Of a stretch of 64,000 nt of DNA, positions 49,101 to 60,212 are shown piece by piece. The stretch spans positions 333,412,302 through 333,476,301 of the forward strand of contig NC_081413.1 of NCBI RefSeq assembly GCF_030272615.1, in the 5' to 3' direction. Position 1 is the stretch's first letter; each line of letters opens with the position of its first letter. Origin of the DNA: Cryptomeria japonica. Its lineage: Eukaryota; Streptophyta; Pinopsida; Cupressales; Cupressaceae. Position numbers and translations under genes: made by a program. Below the pieces are notes generated by a model. It saw nothing but the letters and a program-made list of their open reading frames with translations. It made no database searches and was not told where the DNA came from.

Positions 49101-50408
49101 AAAGAAGAAGAAAGTTTGCCATTAGCTCTATTTGTTAGCCTGCAGGATGAATGGTTTACAGATGTATCCTTTTATCTAACATATGGAGAATGTCCCCCAC
49201 ATTTGTCTCCCAGAGAGAAAAGAAACTTAAAGTTAAAAGTAGCTAAGTATGTTATTTTTGATGACATATTATATAAGAAAGGTTTAGATGGAACTTTCTT
49301 AAGGTGTGTGGATAAAGCACAGCGTGAGGCCTTGTTGAAATCATTTCATGATGATGCCTATGGTGGACATTTCTCTTCTACAATCACTGCTTACAAGATA
49401 TTAAGGAACTGCTATTATTGGCCTGGCATGTTTAAAGATGCATATACCTAGGTTGGTAAGTGTGACAAATGTAAATTCTTTATAGGAAAACCGCAACTAG
49501 CCGCTTTACCTCTCAGACTAGTAGTCGTGGAAGAACCTTTCAAGCAGTGGGGATTAGATTTCATTGGTCCATTGACACCCCCCTCTAGCGCTAGACATAC
49601 ACATATTCTCATGGCCACAAACTATTTTACTAAGTGGGTAGAACCAGCACCTATTAGGAGAACAACCTCAGAAGTAGTATGTGAGTTCATAAAGGAAAAT
49701 ATTGTGGTTCACTTTGGGGTACCATTGAAGATAGTGATTGATAATGCTGCAAATTTTTCCTCCTATGAAATATCCATGTTTTGTTATGATCATGGCATTT
49801 ATTTGGTGCATTCGTTTGACTATTATCCATAGGGTAATGGTCAGGCAGAGTCCAGTAATAAAAATCTGATAAATATCATGAAGAAATTGGTAAGTGAAAA
49901 TACTAAAGATTGGCACAAAAGGCTATATGAAGCTTTGTGGGCAGACAGGACTTCACCAAAATAAGCAATTGGTATGTCACCTTTTGAACTTGTGTATGGA
50001 GTTGGGGCTTAACTCTCACTTCCTCTTGAATTGGCAGCTTCTAAATTGCAAACAGTCATTGAAGATACATATTTTCAAAATGTGTTGGAAAAGAGAATTA
50101 TGCATTTAGTCAGAATAGAAGAAGAAAGGGAGAAGCTGGTTGATCACATTATAGAGCATCAGCAATGGGTTAAAAAAAAATTTGATTGCAAGGCCAGGCT
50201 GAGGAAATTTATGCAGGGAGACCAAGTCCTACTCTAGGACAAACAAAGGGAGCCAAAGGGAGCACATGGAAAATTTCAGTCATTGTGGAAGGGTCCATTT
50301 TTTATTCATGAATTAAAGGGACCAAATTCCTTCAAGCTGGCCTATGTGGATGGTATTGTTCTTTCCCTGTCTTATAATGGATAGGATCTCAAGCTTTACA
50401 AATTGTAA
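49101..50408 (+). pseudogene. pol: Element O integrase
   Basis: HHCC region: HDDAYGGHFSS near 49347 and CDKC near 49464. Core: D in WGLDFIGPL (near 49557), D in IVIDNAANF (near 49739), E in GNGQAESSNK (near 49848), with TAG 49830-49832 where CAG is expected (PQGNGQ). C-terminal part: FDCKARLRKFMQGDQVLL near 50180 and KGPFFIHEL. Other stops near 49449, 49962 and 50008. Confidence 0.88.
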
Positions 50409-50573
50409 GCAGGTATTCCCTTCATTTTCTGTACATAACTTAGTTTTGTTGTGTCAGGTTTTTGTTGTTTTTAGCTATGTCTATTTTGCACCCTCATCTT
50501 TGTTTTAATGTGTAACCAGAGATTCTAAGTTCCTTCCTAGTCCTTCACAGTACTGGTCCCCAGTTAGAGCCAT
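50409..50573 (+). other. Short 3' untranslated stretch of O before the 3' LTR
   Basis: Only about 165 bases. No clear polypurine tract abuts the LTR start at 50574; the nearest purine-rich run (AAAGGGAGCCAAAGGGAG) is in the integrase tail near 50246. Confidence 0.6.
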
Positions 50574-51500
50574 TGTTACCCCTTATTTATCTGCTTATAG
50601 CTTATCAATTAAGGGTCATTATTTTATTGAGTATCGCAAAGCTTAAGTCTTCATCAATTTGAGTTTCGTACTCGTCTGTTGAACCCTTTTATAAAGTTCA
50701 AAATTCTAGTTCAAAGGAAATGTGGTCTATTAAGTTCCAATTCTTCATTAGCATAGTCGTTGAACTTGAACTTTGAACCTTTCCGGTTCAAGGTTCATGG
50801 TTCAATCGATCTTTTGTCTTATGTATTGTGGCTGTCCCTTTAATGCCAGTCCTTGTGGTCATCTTGAACTTGAACCGTTGAACCACTCTTGGAATGGTTC
50901 AAGGTTCAAGGTTCATTTTTGCATCATTGAAATTTTCTTTTGTTTCCTTCTTCTTCGCCACAAGTGTTGATCTTTTGTCTTTGAACTTTGAACCAATGAA
51001 CTTCTTTTGAAATAGTTCAAGGTTCAAAGCGTTGTTTCAAATCAACCCGATGGTGTTTAGGAGATAAAGGCGGCTCGATGGGAATAGAATATTCCTCATT
51101 TTTTATGTTTTCAAACTATAATAATGGAAAGCAATCATGAGAAAGCATGTCAACTGTGTGCAATTGAATTTTAATTAATGAGCATGTCAGGACTATATCA
51201 AATCATGGGAAGTTTTACATGGATAAATGAGCTGGGGCGAAGCATGCTTTGGTACTTTTCAGTGCTTTCCGTCCTTAAATATGATGCTTCTCAGGTAAGA
51301 AAATCATTGTTGCTGCTGGCGAAGAGTAAGGACGTGCAAGGTAATTTAGCTCAATTTTTTTGAAGGTTACACAGTTTGACGGTGAAGACAAGTGAGTTTA
51401 ATTACTAACCTCCCCTGCTTTGTTTTAGCTCTAAAATTGGTTAGTGTAATTCTTTGCCTCGGGGTTGAATGTTGTCTGATTGATGCAATTTTAAGCAAAC

Positions 51501-54500
51501 ATGAGACCAAATCTTCTGAACTTGGGTCGAACATCATGCTTAATTAGTACCTTTCCAGAATTAGATAATACAACTTTAGTTCAGGATGAGTTAGAGAATT
51601 TTCTAGGAAGGGCTAAGAATCCAGAGGCCAATTCCATGATGGAAAAGATAGTTCACAGTGGTCTAGTAGAAGCTATTGCTTTCCCAATCACTGCTCCTTG
51701 CCTAGAATTAGTGTATGCATGCATGAGAAAATATGATGCTAGTAACATGTGTATTAGGGCCAGTGATGGAAACATTTTAGTGTGGATTGACAGAGAAACA
51801 GTAATGGCTCCGATTGGGATCCCTCACAAAGAGTCGTATGAAGATTGGTCGATAGGAACTGCATATGCATTTTTCTCTAAGAAGAAAAGTGTTTATCAGA
51901 GTGTCATTGCTAGAAATTGGCTCCTTAAAATGCAGAAGGGAGGTTCTAGGTTACCTAAACCTTTGACAAGGGAGCATTTTATTATAGAAGTGAGGGATAT
52001 TGTAATTCTTTTGAACAGGCTCAAGGGGAATTCACATGCCTTCTATTGGGAAGACTAGATGTATTTTTACATTTAGGTGTTATTATTTAGTGAGAAATAC
52101 CTTGATTGGGTGCAAGTAATTGTAGAGAGATTGCATGAGGGTTTGAGTAATTCTGTTGGAATAGCCAATTTTCATATGTCTTCCTACCTATTTTATATTT
52201 TAGCCTGCATCAGAGAATGGCCAAGATTATATCAAGAACAATGGGTTGATGGAATGAAAGTCTATGAGTTCTATCCACACTTGCAAAGACAAAGGTATAC
52301 AGAAAACTTCTTGACATGGAGTGATGTCTTTGTAGGAAGATTAACTTTTGAACTATAGGGAAATATGAATAAGAGAATGTCATCCGAAGCCTTAAAATTA
52401 ATTAGTACTTATGGGAGTTGTTTTATTCAATTTCCTAGGTTCACTTATATTAGAATTGGAGGCTTTGAAGATGAACCTTTCAAACTGCCCAGATATACTC
52501 TTGATAGTTATGTACTCCTAGAAGTCTGCCGACAATTAGCTCATGTTGATAAGAAATTAGGGATAAAAAGTGAGTTTGGAGAAATTTTCCCAATTGAACT
52601 TGGATATTATAGCTGCAAAACTACCTCTGATGCATTGAATTTAGAAGTGGAACTCAAGAAAATGAATCTACAGCCTTATGTTGCTCGGCAAGGGTTTGAT
52701 AGTAAAGGATATGCAATAGAACATCTGAATGTTGATGTGAAATTTTCACATATACCCCAGTTAGAAGACTATTGGGAAGATTGCTATGATGAATTTGAAG
52801 TCTGAAGAAGATTATGGTCAAGGTTCACTTTACGGCAAATCATTACTATGAAATTATCATTGAACATAGCAGGAGTACATGAAGAGGAAGGTGAGGATGT
52901 ATTGGACCCGAAGTTCAATAAAAGAATTCATAAGCAACCTATTCCTAAAATTGACTGGGATAGGAGAGAAGAAGAAAATATCCAATCCAGAACCTTTAAT
53001 GTTATAAGGAGAACATAAAAGTGGTTAAGAAACTGTAAATCTGGAATGAGACTGACCACTACCTTAGTTGAGAAACTAGTTGAGCAACCCCATACAGCAG
53101 CACAAACACTCATTTCTTCCTCTGACATAGTTGTTGATATTGCACGTGCTACTGATACGAAGAGTGAGAAGGTTCAAACTAAGAGGTTCAAGGAATCACT
53201 ATTTGGCTCCTCATCAGTTCGAGTCACCCGTTCTAGAAATAAGAAGAAAAGTAAAGAACCTACAAGAGAAGAAGCTATCATAATTCTTGATAGTGAAGAA
53301 GCACAAGTAATTATGGGTGAACTAGTAGCAGATATCCCTGCAACTCAAGATGCAGATAAACAAAAAGAACAACCTGAGGATAACCCCAATCAGGCGACCA
53401 CTTTGGCTATCATGGATTCATCAGAGTATTAGACACCACCAATGAAGGAATCTCCAAATGTTTCCAGATGGTTGGGAGCCTCAATCAGCAAGAAATGAAA
53501 TGTGGTTCCTATCAGTGTTCCAATAGAAGATATGGTGAGTAGATGCCTCAAAAAAATGTCTAAGTCTAAGAGGCTAAAAGCAGAGGCCATGCTGGAGGTG
53601 GACAAGAATACAGGGCATTGGGTAGCTGAAATGGCTAAGCCAATTTCAGACAAAGATCCAGAAAATGCTACTGAGAAGGAATTTTCCATTGAAAAGATTG
53701 ATTTAGGAACTGCTTCTAGGGCTGCTGACACAAAACATTTAGAGTCTTCCACTAAAAGGATGTTATCTATAACATGGAAGGATGAGAAAGACAAGTGGGA
53801 ACTGAAACAAGTTGTTAACAGATGGTAGAATACATCAATGCCATACACCATCCCAGCCCGCAACCCCTGTCGCAAATTTCTCTGTGTTTTGATCCTAAAT
53901 CGCCAATGAACCAAAATTTGTTGGATAAGGTTTAGAGGAATTGTATGATGGCGGAAACCTTCAATGAGTGGCTTGAATCCATAATTCGATAGGGAGCAGG
54001 ACATATTGCTAATCTGATCAGGGTATACGAGGATGTTGTAACTGTAACTCAGGAGCTTGAAACAGAGGTGATAGTGTAGGAAAAAGAAAGGAACAAATGT
54101 GCAGGAGTGTTGATTCAGATGAAAGATGTGCAAAAATATGGTGTTTTGAAATTTCTCGCTGAAAAGGCGGTTAAAGATTTGGATGACAAGATATTGTATG
54201 TGGCAAAAGAAAATATTGAATGGAGAAATTCAATCACTAAGCAAGGCCATGAAGAATCCATCGAGAAGACAGTGGATATGGTGGAGAATTTTAAAGGAAA
54301 GATGAACCTGGTTAAAGAATCAAAATCTTTAACCAAAGATCACTTCTCCAGAGTTGCCAGAATTGAATCTATGTTGGTTGTCTGTTTTGATCACTTGGAA
54401 ATGCACACAACTAAAGTTATGGAAGTGAGTATGGACAAAGAGGTCTGGAAGGAATGCATCTTGTACATTGGGCTCCCACATTATCAGGTTGTTCACAACT

Positions 54501-54553
54501 TTTCAGCGGCTCATATGGAGTGGCAAAATATACGTGGCACAACACACCAGTAA
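51501..54553 (+). pseudogene. LTR-encoded accessory ORF in O 3' LTR (fuller copy)
   Basis: About 1000 codons of near-continuous coding sequence broken by a few stops. N-terminal globular part (51501-52805). A basic region with VTRSRNKKKSKEP (near 53220) looks like a nuclear localisation signal and is followed by an acidic Glu/Asp-rich region (53260-53430). A middle charged region (53500-53830) and a coiled-coil-like C-terminus (54040-54553) complete it. The stop at 52074-52076 is shared with the 5' LTR, so it predates this insertion; a TAG at about 52056 is private. It ends about 130 bases before the TATA box. Function unknown. Confidence 0.72.
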
Positions 54554-54683
54554 GACAAATCAAGAGCCGTTTCCTGTTCTACAATTATAGCTCTGTTTAC
54601 GGCTCTTCGCCGTTTTAGTTAATTTTAGTTACGAATGATTGTTTCTTGAAGCTTTGTGTTTAGCTATTAGGTTAGCCTGGTGG

Positions 54684-54697
54684 CTATAAATACAAGG
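54684..54697 (+). promoter_or_regulatory. Likely TATA box of O 3' LTR
   Basis: CTATAAATACAAGG, identical to that of the 5' LTR. Confidence 0.7.
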
Positions 54698-55329
54698 AAT
54701 GGATGTTTTGGTGCGGATCCATAAAATTTTGTAAAATTAAGATAGCAGACTGTTTTACTTGTTAATTTCAGTGAAATACTCCATCTTTGAATGGAATGGA
54801 ATGTCTAATACAACTTTTGAAACCTATGAGTTTGAATATATAAAAGATTTTTGTTGGGATATTTATATGTTCATGTATTGGATTCCTTTCTCTAATTTTT
54901 ATTTAATATCAAGTCTGTGAATCAATCTGATGAATGAAATTAGCTGAAAACATTTGAATATTCTGATTCCCTTTATCCTATGAGGCATGAGCGAGTATCA
55001 ATCAGAGTTCAAATATTTTGATCACTCCATATAGGTTAATCATTATTTGAAGTTTAATGTTTTGTTATGCATTCCGATAATCTTTGTGAGGCATTCATTT
55101 TGTGTTGACAAGTGAATGTTAAAGCCTTTCTTTGCTTTCTGTTTAAAAGTGAATTATATGATAAAATTTGGTCAAAATTCATTAAATATCATATGGGGAG
55201 TTGTACCCTTATGCAGAGGGTAAATTAACATTATTTACCTAGATGTTGGTTTTCATTGGTTTCCTACTGGGTGAACATGAGTATTTGTTAATAAATTTTG
55301 GGAAATCCAATCTGTTAACTAACAAGCTC

Positions 55330-55359
55330 ATCATGGCCTAGCTCATGATATAGGCTCAT
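55330..55359 (-). pseudogene. Element T antisense PMD ORF: displaced N-terminus
   Basis: On the minus strand an ATG at 55357-55359 begins MSLYHELGHD and runs into the AGCTC target site. Joined across O it continues ELEVLDVLGLHYVGRW in frame, the normal entry to a plant mobile domain. This shows that O inserted into an open antisense gene. Confidence 0.75.
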
Positions 55360-56398
55360 TGTTGTAGGCCAATTCTCTCTTGAGGCTTGTGGTCCCCTCT
55401 CCACCTACATCCATTACACCAAATCATTACTTTCACATCTCCAAAACCCCCTGACCTCTGAAACCAACCATACCCTTCCCCCTATTCCAAAATTCTATGA
55501 CAAAATTGCATTTCCTCCCATCCTAGGTCCACGAGCTGGTTTACTAGGCATTCGTGCCAAAACCATGATGCTCATGCCATTTTGCAGGCACTCATGCCAA
55601 CAGAAAAACCCTACCCTCTTTTGACCCCCCTCCTAGGCCCGTCAATGCGAGCGCGAGCGCTTCATTGTGAGCACCCGTATAATCCCTTGGGTGCCCATGC
55701 TGAAGCATGAGCACCCGCGTCAAAGAGCGACCGCCCGCGTCAAAGCGTGATTGCTTGCGTTGAAGCGCGAGCAGCCATGCTGATTCCCCCATTCCCCTAC
55801 CAAAACCTATATTCTACCTGACCCTTAGCAAGTGCCCATGTTGGTCACTAGCGCTCGCACTGACCTAGGGTCACGTGCACTAAATCAATGATTAGCGCGT
55901 GCACCTCGCCTTACCTAGACCCCTATTTCTAGCCCTAAAACCTACCAAAAATCAAAAATTCTAAAAGAGGGATAGTTCTACTCACCTGTGGTCCATAGCT
56001 CGTCGGTCGGTCGAATCATCGGATCCTCTTGACATGATGATCACAAACTAGAGTGCGGTCCATCTCTCCTTCTCCTCTTCTTCACTCTGAGTGGCTCCAA
56101 GGCTTGTGTGTAACAATGACCCCTCATTGGGCCCGTTGTGGCTTATATGGGTCCCCGTGAGGGCCCATTTTCCTCCGCGGTCTTGCATCTCCTATTCTTC
56201 TTTCCAAATTCTTCACGACTGCTTCATATTTCTTCCTCGCTTATCTCTTCCATCCAAAATTCTTCTTCCTTTATTTTTTGAGAATTTTTCATCCCTTTTT
56301 CAAAAAAATTCTTGAGGGGGCATACACCTCCCATGCTTTACACTGGGGCATCCTTTTCTTCTTCTATCTTATACACATCATCAAAATTGTCGTTGCGT
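55360..56398 (+). other. 3' untranslated region of element T
   Basis: No coding signal. It contains a GC-rich stretch 55640-55780 with repeated GCGCGAGC, GAGCACCCGCG and GTCAAAGCG words. By position it could also hold the promoter of the antisense ORF. Confidence 0.6.
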
Positions 56399-56413
56399 AA
56401 AAGAGGGGCAAAA
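56399..56413 (+). other. Polypurine tract of element T
   Basis: AAAAGAGGGGCAAAA directly precedes the 3' LTR start TGTAGACAC. Confidence 0.85.
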
Positions 56414-57662
56414 TGTAGACACTTTAAAAAAATTATTTTAATTATTTTTAATTCCTCACATAATTAATTAAATTAATTATGTTAATTCAAATTCTCCTCA
56501 ATATTAATTAAAATTAATATTGTCACAATAGTATGTAATTGATTTATTTAATAAATCTATCCCTCTCTTTATTCTTCTAAAAATTAAATCCTCACAAATC
56601 TTCCTCTTAGCTAATTAATTTCAATTAATTAGTTAACCTACATGATTCCTACAAATCATCTTCCTAATTCATCATTAACCTAATAAAGTCTTCTAAAAAT
56701 TCCCTAAACTCACTTAACCTTATTCTTCTAATTTTTAATTTCCTCTACTCATTCTCTCTCCTTGTCAAATCCTCCTACAAATCCTATCCCACCTAATCTT
56801 TCCTCTAATCCCCCTCCTAATGAGTTGCTAGTGGCTAATCATCATGATTAGCCACAAAGTCAACTCCTTGTCCCTTCCATCCAACCACTAGCTTTAAATG
56901 CTCCTTTCCTAGGTGAATGTGAGATTTTCAAATCTCACATTCCTCTAGGCATCTCCTCTCCCAAGGAATTTTTAATTCCTTCTTATTCCTCCAATCCCCA
57001 TGATCATCCCTTTTTGGAGAATTTTAAATTCCTCCTCCCCATTCTTCAAGGAATGTCACATCCCTTGCTCTTCTCAAGGCACATTGGGAAGTCTTCCCAA
57101 TGCACCTTGAGGAGTGTGGAGACAAGAAATGTCTTTAAGACATATCTCTTGGTCTCCACACCCTCTCTTGGGCCTTGTGTGAGCTCGCAAGAAATCCCAG
57201 CCCTTCATCTTGAATCCATCCTAGCCATCCATTCTTCCTCTCCTCTTCCTATAAATTGAGGACTCCATCCCTTCATTCTTCATCTCCAAGTTTAGTAATC
57301 TTATGCTGCTAGTTTGTGCCTAGAAAATTTATCTTAGCATCCTTACCATGACAAAATCATCTCCCATCCATACTTGATCATCTCATCCTTATCATCCCTC
57401 AAGATCCATCTCATTTGTATACAACATTGGAGAGTTATCCACATCAAGCAAGCAAAAGGAGCACATCAAGTGGAGCATCATCAAGGGGCACCTTCACTTC
57501 ATCAAGCTCAATCTGAAGGATAAGGTATAAGATTTATGAGGTGTATGCATCTCATTCTTGTTTTAGTGTGATTCAAACTATGTCTTTTGATTTCATATGT
57601 TTCTATGATTGATTTGCATGATTTGCTAACTATTCTACTTCATCAATCTTTTCGCCTCTTCA
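56414..57662 (+). repeat. 3' LTR of element T
   Basis: Near-identical to 9805-11095, followed by TSD CAACT. Palindromes recur at 56831-56855 and 56929-56948, with another inverted repeat at 57078-57111 (ACATTGGGAAG/CTTCCCAATG). The inner palindrome near 57128-57145 is ATGTCTT-T-AAGACAT, a paired change relative to the 5' LTR. Confidence 0.95.
57248..57261 (+). promoter_or_regulatory. Likely TATA box of element T 3' LTR
   Basis: CCTATAAATTGAGG, same as at 10681-10694. Confidence 0.65.
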
Positions 57663-58601
57663 CAACTTACCAATGATAGACCTATACTCTTTTTCACAAA
57701 CAACGGGAGAATCATCTTGTTTGGACAACTTACAACATGTCACTATCGGTGTTCCTATCGGTTTGTAGTCTTCCATGCCAAATGTCTTCAACACCTCTTT
57801 GACATACTTGCTATGACAAATAAAGATACCACCATCAAGTTGTTGGACCTGTAACCCAATAAAGAACTTTATTTTATTGATTAGAGACATTTCAAATTTC
57901 TTTTTTATTACATGAGCAAAATCCATACACATATCATCATTTCCACCATAAATTATGCCATCTACAAACACTTCTGCTATTAGCATCTTGTCCCCATCAG
58001 TCTTCAAATAAATGTTGTTGTCCTAACTAGTACATTGGAATCCTATTTTGATTAGATGTGTATGTAATCTCTCATACTATGCTCTCGATGCTTGCTTTAG
58101 ACCATATAGTGCTTTATACAATTTACATACCATGTCTTTATCATCAGATAGAGAAAATTCATTTGGTTGTTCAATGTAGACTTCTTCTTCTAGAATCCCA
58201 TTCAAAAAGGCTGATTTGACATCCATTTGATAAACTTTGAATCCCTTATATGCAACAAATGCTAGCAACAATCTCACTCATTCTAATCTAGCAACCGATG
58301 TAAAGGTCTCTCCATAATCCTCACCTTCTTCCTATGCATACCCTTTGCATACTAGCCTCGCCTTGTTTCTTACAATTTTTCCTTCTTCATCCAACTTATT
58401 CCTAAAGACCCATTTTGTTCTAATTACATTCTTATCCTCCAGTCTAGAAACAAGTGACCATATCTGATTCTTCTCAATTTTATCTAATTCTTCATTCATT
58501 GCATTAACCCAATCACCATCTTTTAGTAATTCTTTTACTATTTTGGGTTCTATTGTAGATATCAAGCATGAGTTTTCTCTGATTTTCCTCCTTGTTTGCA
58601 C
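57663..58601 (-). pseudogene. pol: Element C pol: copia reverse transcriptase
   Basis: Minus strand. WVNAMNEELDKIEKNQIWSL (near 58510), RTKWVFRNKLDE (near 58420), KARLVCKGYA (near 58340), the YQMDVKSAFLNGILEEEVYI region (near 58220-58170) and LYKALYGLKQASRA (near 58100) are classic copia RT blocks. The active site reads FVDG at 57957-57968 instead of YVDD-like, so one catalytic Asp is lost. It ends YRSIIGKL at the junction with element T; RNase H resumes at 9804. Confidence 0.88.
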
Positions 58602-60212
58602 ACCAATATTCTTATCACCAATTATCTACTCTTGTGAATGGTTTAATTTGACATACCTAGGCAATACTGGTACTAGTTCTATATCTTCTACTTCTTGTTC
58701 TTCATTTTCTTCATCACTTACTGGTTGAGCACCTAATTCTCCATTTGTCGGTTCTTCATTGTTTTGTGCTTCTGGTTCAATAATCACAAGTTTCTCATCA
58801 TTTTTTCAGGCTCAGATCTACTGGTACATTCTAACTTTCCAGAGAGATCATCTACCTTCACATTAGCACTTTCAATAATCTTCTTAGTTTTCTTATTGTA
58901 ACATTTGTATGCCTTACTTCTAGTAGAGTAACCAAGAAAGATTCCTTCATCAGATTTTGCATCAAATTTCTCAATGTGATTATCTTTCTTAATAAAACAT
59001 TGTCTCCCAAATTTTTTGAAGTAACTTACACAAGGAGTTTTCCATACCATAGTTCATAGGGTGTTTTGTTGTTACCTCATTTTACTAGTACCCAGTTTAA
59101 AGTGTATACAACAGTGTTGACTGCTTCTCTCCAAAATATTTTAGGTACATTACCCTGTAATAGCATGGTTCTAGAAGCTTCAACTATTGTTATATTCATC
59201 CTTTCTGCTATGCCATTTTGTTGTGGTATCCTTAGAGATGACATATGTCTCTTGACACCTTGTTCATCACAATACTTAACAAATTCATCAGATGTGAATT
59301 CTCCTCCCTAGTCTGATCTTAAACACTTCAAGTTCTTACCAGTTTCATTCTCAACCAGAGCTTTAAATGATTTAAATTTACTAAATGCTTTAGATTTCTC
59401 CTTCAAAAATTTCACCCACATCATTTTAGAATAGTCATTGGTGAAAAGAATGAAGTACCTATCACCGTAATAACTCTTTGTTCTCATAGAGCCATAGAGA
59501 TCAATATGGACCAAATCTAAAATATTCTTAGAAGCAAAATTCTTTCTCTTGAAAGAAATAGAGGTCATCTTACCAATTTGGCAATCTTTGCATATCACAT
59601 TATCTAGTTTAACAAGTTGGGGAAATCCTCTTACAACACTTGACTTGCTTACCTTAACCAAATCATCACAATTAACATGACAACATCTTTTATGCCACAA
59701 CCAACTGTCTTCCATTCTTGCAACCAGACAATTATTAACATTATTATTCAAATGGAATAACTTGCCTCTAGTTTGCTTCCCAGTACCAATCAGTTCACCA
59801 TTACCTCCAAGAATTATGCAAACTCCACTTTTAAACTTAAGAAAATAACCTTTATCATTGAGCTGGCCAACACTTAAAAGATTATGCTTTAGACCATCAA
59901 CCCAAAACACATCATCAACATTAATCTTCCCATTTATAGAAATTGAACCTTTACCTTTCACCATGCAAGGAGATTTATTTTGAAATCTAACAACACCACC
60001 ATCAAATTCATCAAGGGTTATGAACTTACTTTTGTCTCTGGTCATGTGGTGTGAGCAACCACTATCTATAATTCATTCATCATTATTCTCCATATGAGAT
60101 ATTAGTGCCTTTTCATCTGTCAATTCCTCCTTCATGACTACAAAGACAATTTCCTCATTGTCATCTTCATCTTTAGACTCCTCATCGGTCACACCTTCAT
60201 CTACTGCAACAT
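58602..60212 (-). pseudogene. pol: Element C pol: protease, pre-integrase and integrase
   Basis: Minus strand. The protease active site IIDSGCSHHMT is at about 60035-60070, preceded by TGA where TGG is usual. The gag-pre-integrase zinc region includes WLWHKRCCHVN (near 59690) and CKDCQIGKM (near 59590). Integrase core: D in LVHIDLYGSM (near 59500), FTNDYSKMMWV (near 59430), then in another frame the IPQQNGMAERMN motif (near 59220) with catalytic Glu. Two frame changes and several stops. The right end at 60212 is cut by element B. Confidence 0.87.

Larger units (their letters stand above)
41157..55324 (+). mobile_element. Element O: Tat/Ogre-type Ty3/gypsy with giant ORF-bearing LTRs
   Basis: LTRs 41157-44568 and 50574-55324, TSD AGCTC (41152-41156, 55325-55329). 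PBS TGGCGACTCTGTTGGGGA matches the Arg-tRNA type seen in Ogre/Tat elements. Internal order: gag, protease, archaeal-type RNase H, RT, RNase H, integrase. The LTRs are 3.4 and 4.75 kb; the 5' copy lacks about 1.4 kb present in the 3' copy. Confidence 0.93.
50574..55324 (+). repeat. 3' LTR of element O (full-length copy)
   Basis: Starts TGTTACCCC, ends AACTAACA, followed by TSD AGCTC. 4751 bases. It holds the GGTTCAA hairpins (50760-51029), the more complete accessory ORF and a TATA box at 54684-54697. Confidence 0.95.
9805..57662 (+). mobile_element. Element T: Tat-type Ty3/gypsy retrotransposon, twice interrupted
   Basis: The LTR pair at 9805-11095 and 56414-57662 is flanked by TSD CAACT (9800-9804 and 57663-57667). 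Internal order: PBS, long leader, gag, protease, G-patch segment, [element V], RT, RNase H, archaeal-type RNase H, integrase, antisense ORF, [element O], 3' untranslated region, PPT. The RT-RNH-aRNH-integrase order is the hallmark of the Tat lineage. Removing V leaves the gag-pol frame in register (the added length is consistent with the frame change between 17062 and 34428). Confidence 0.9.
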
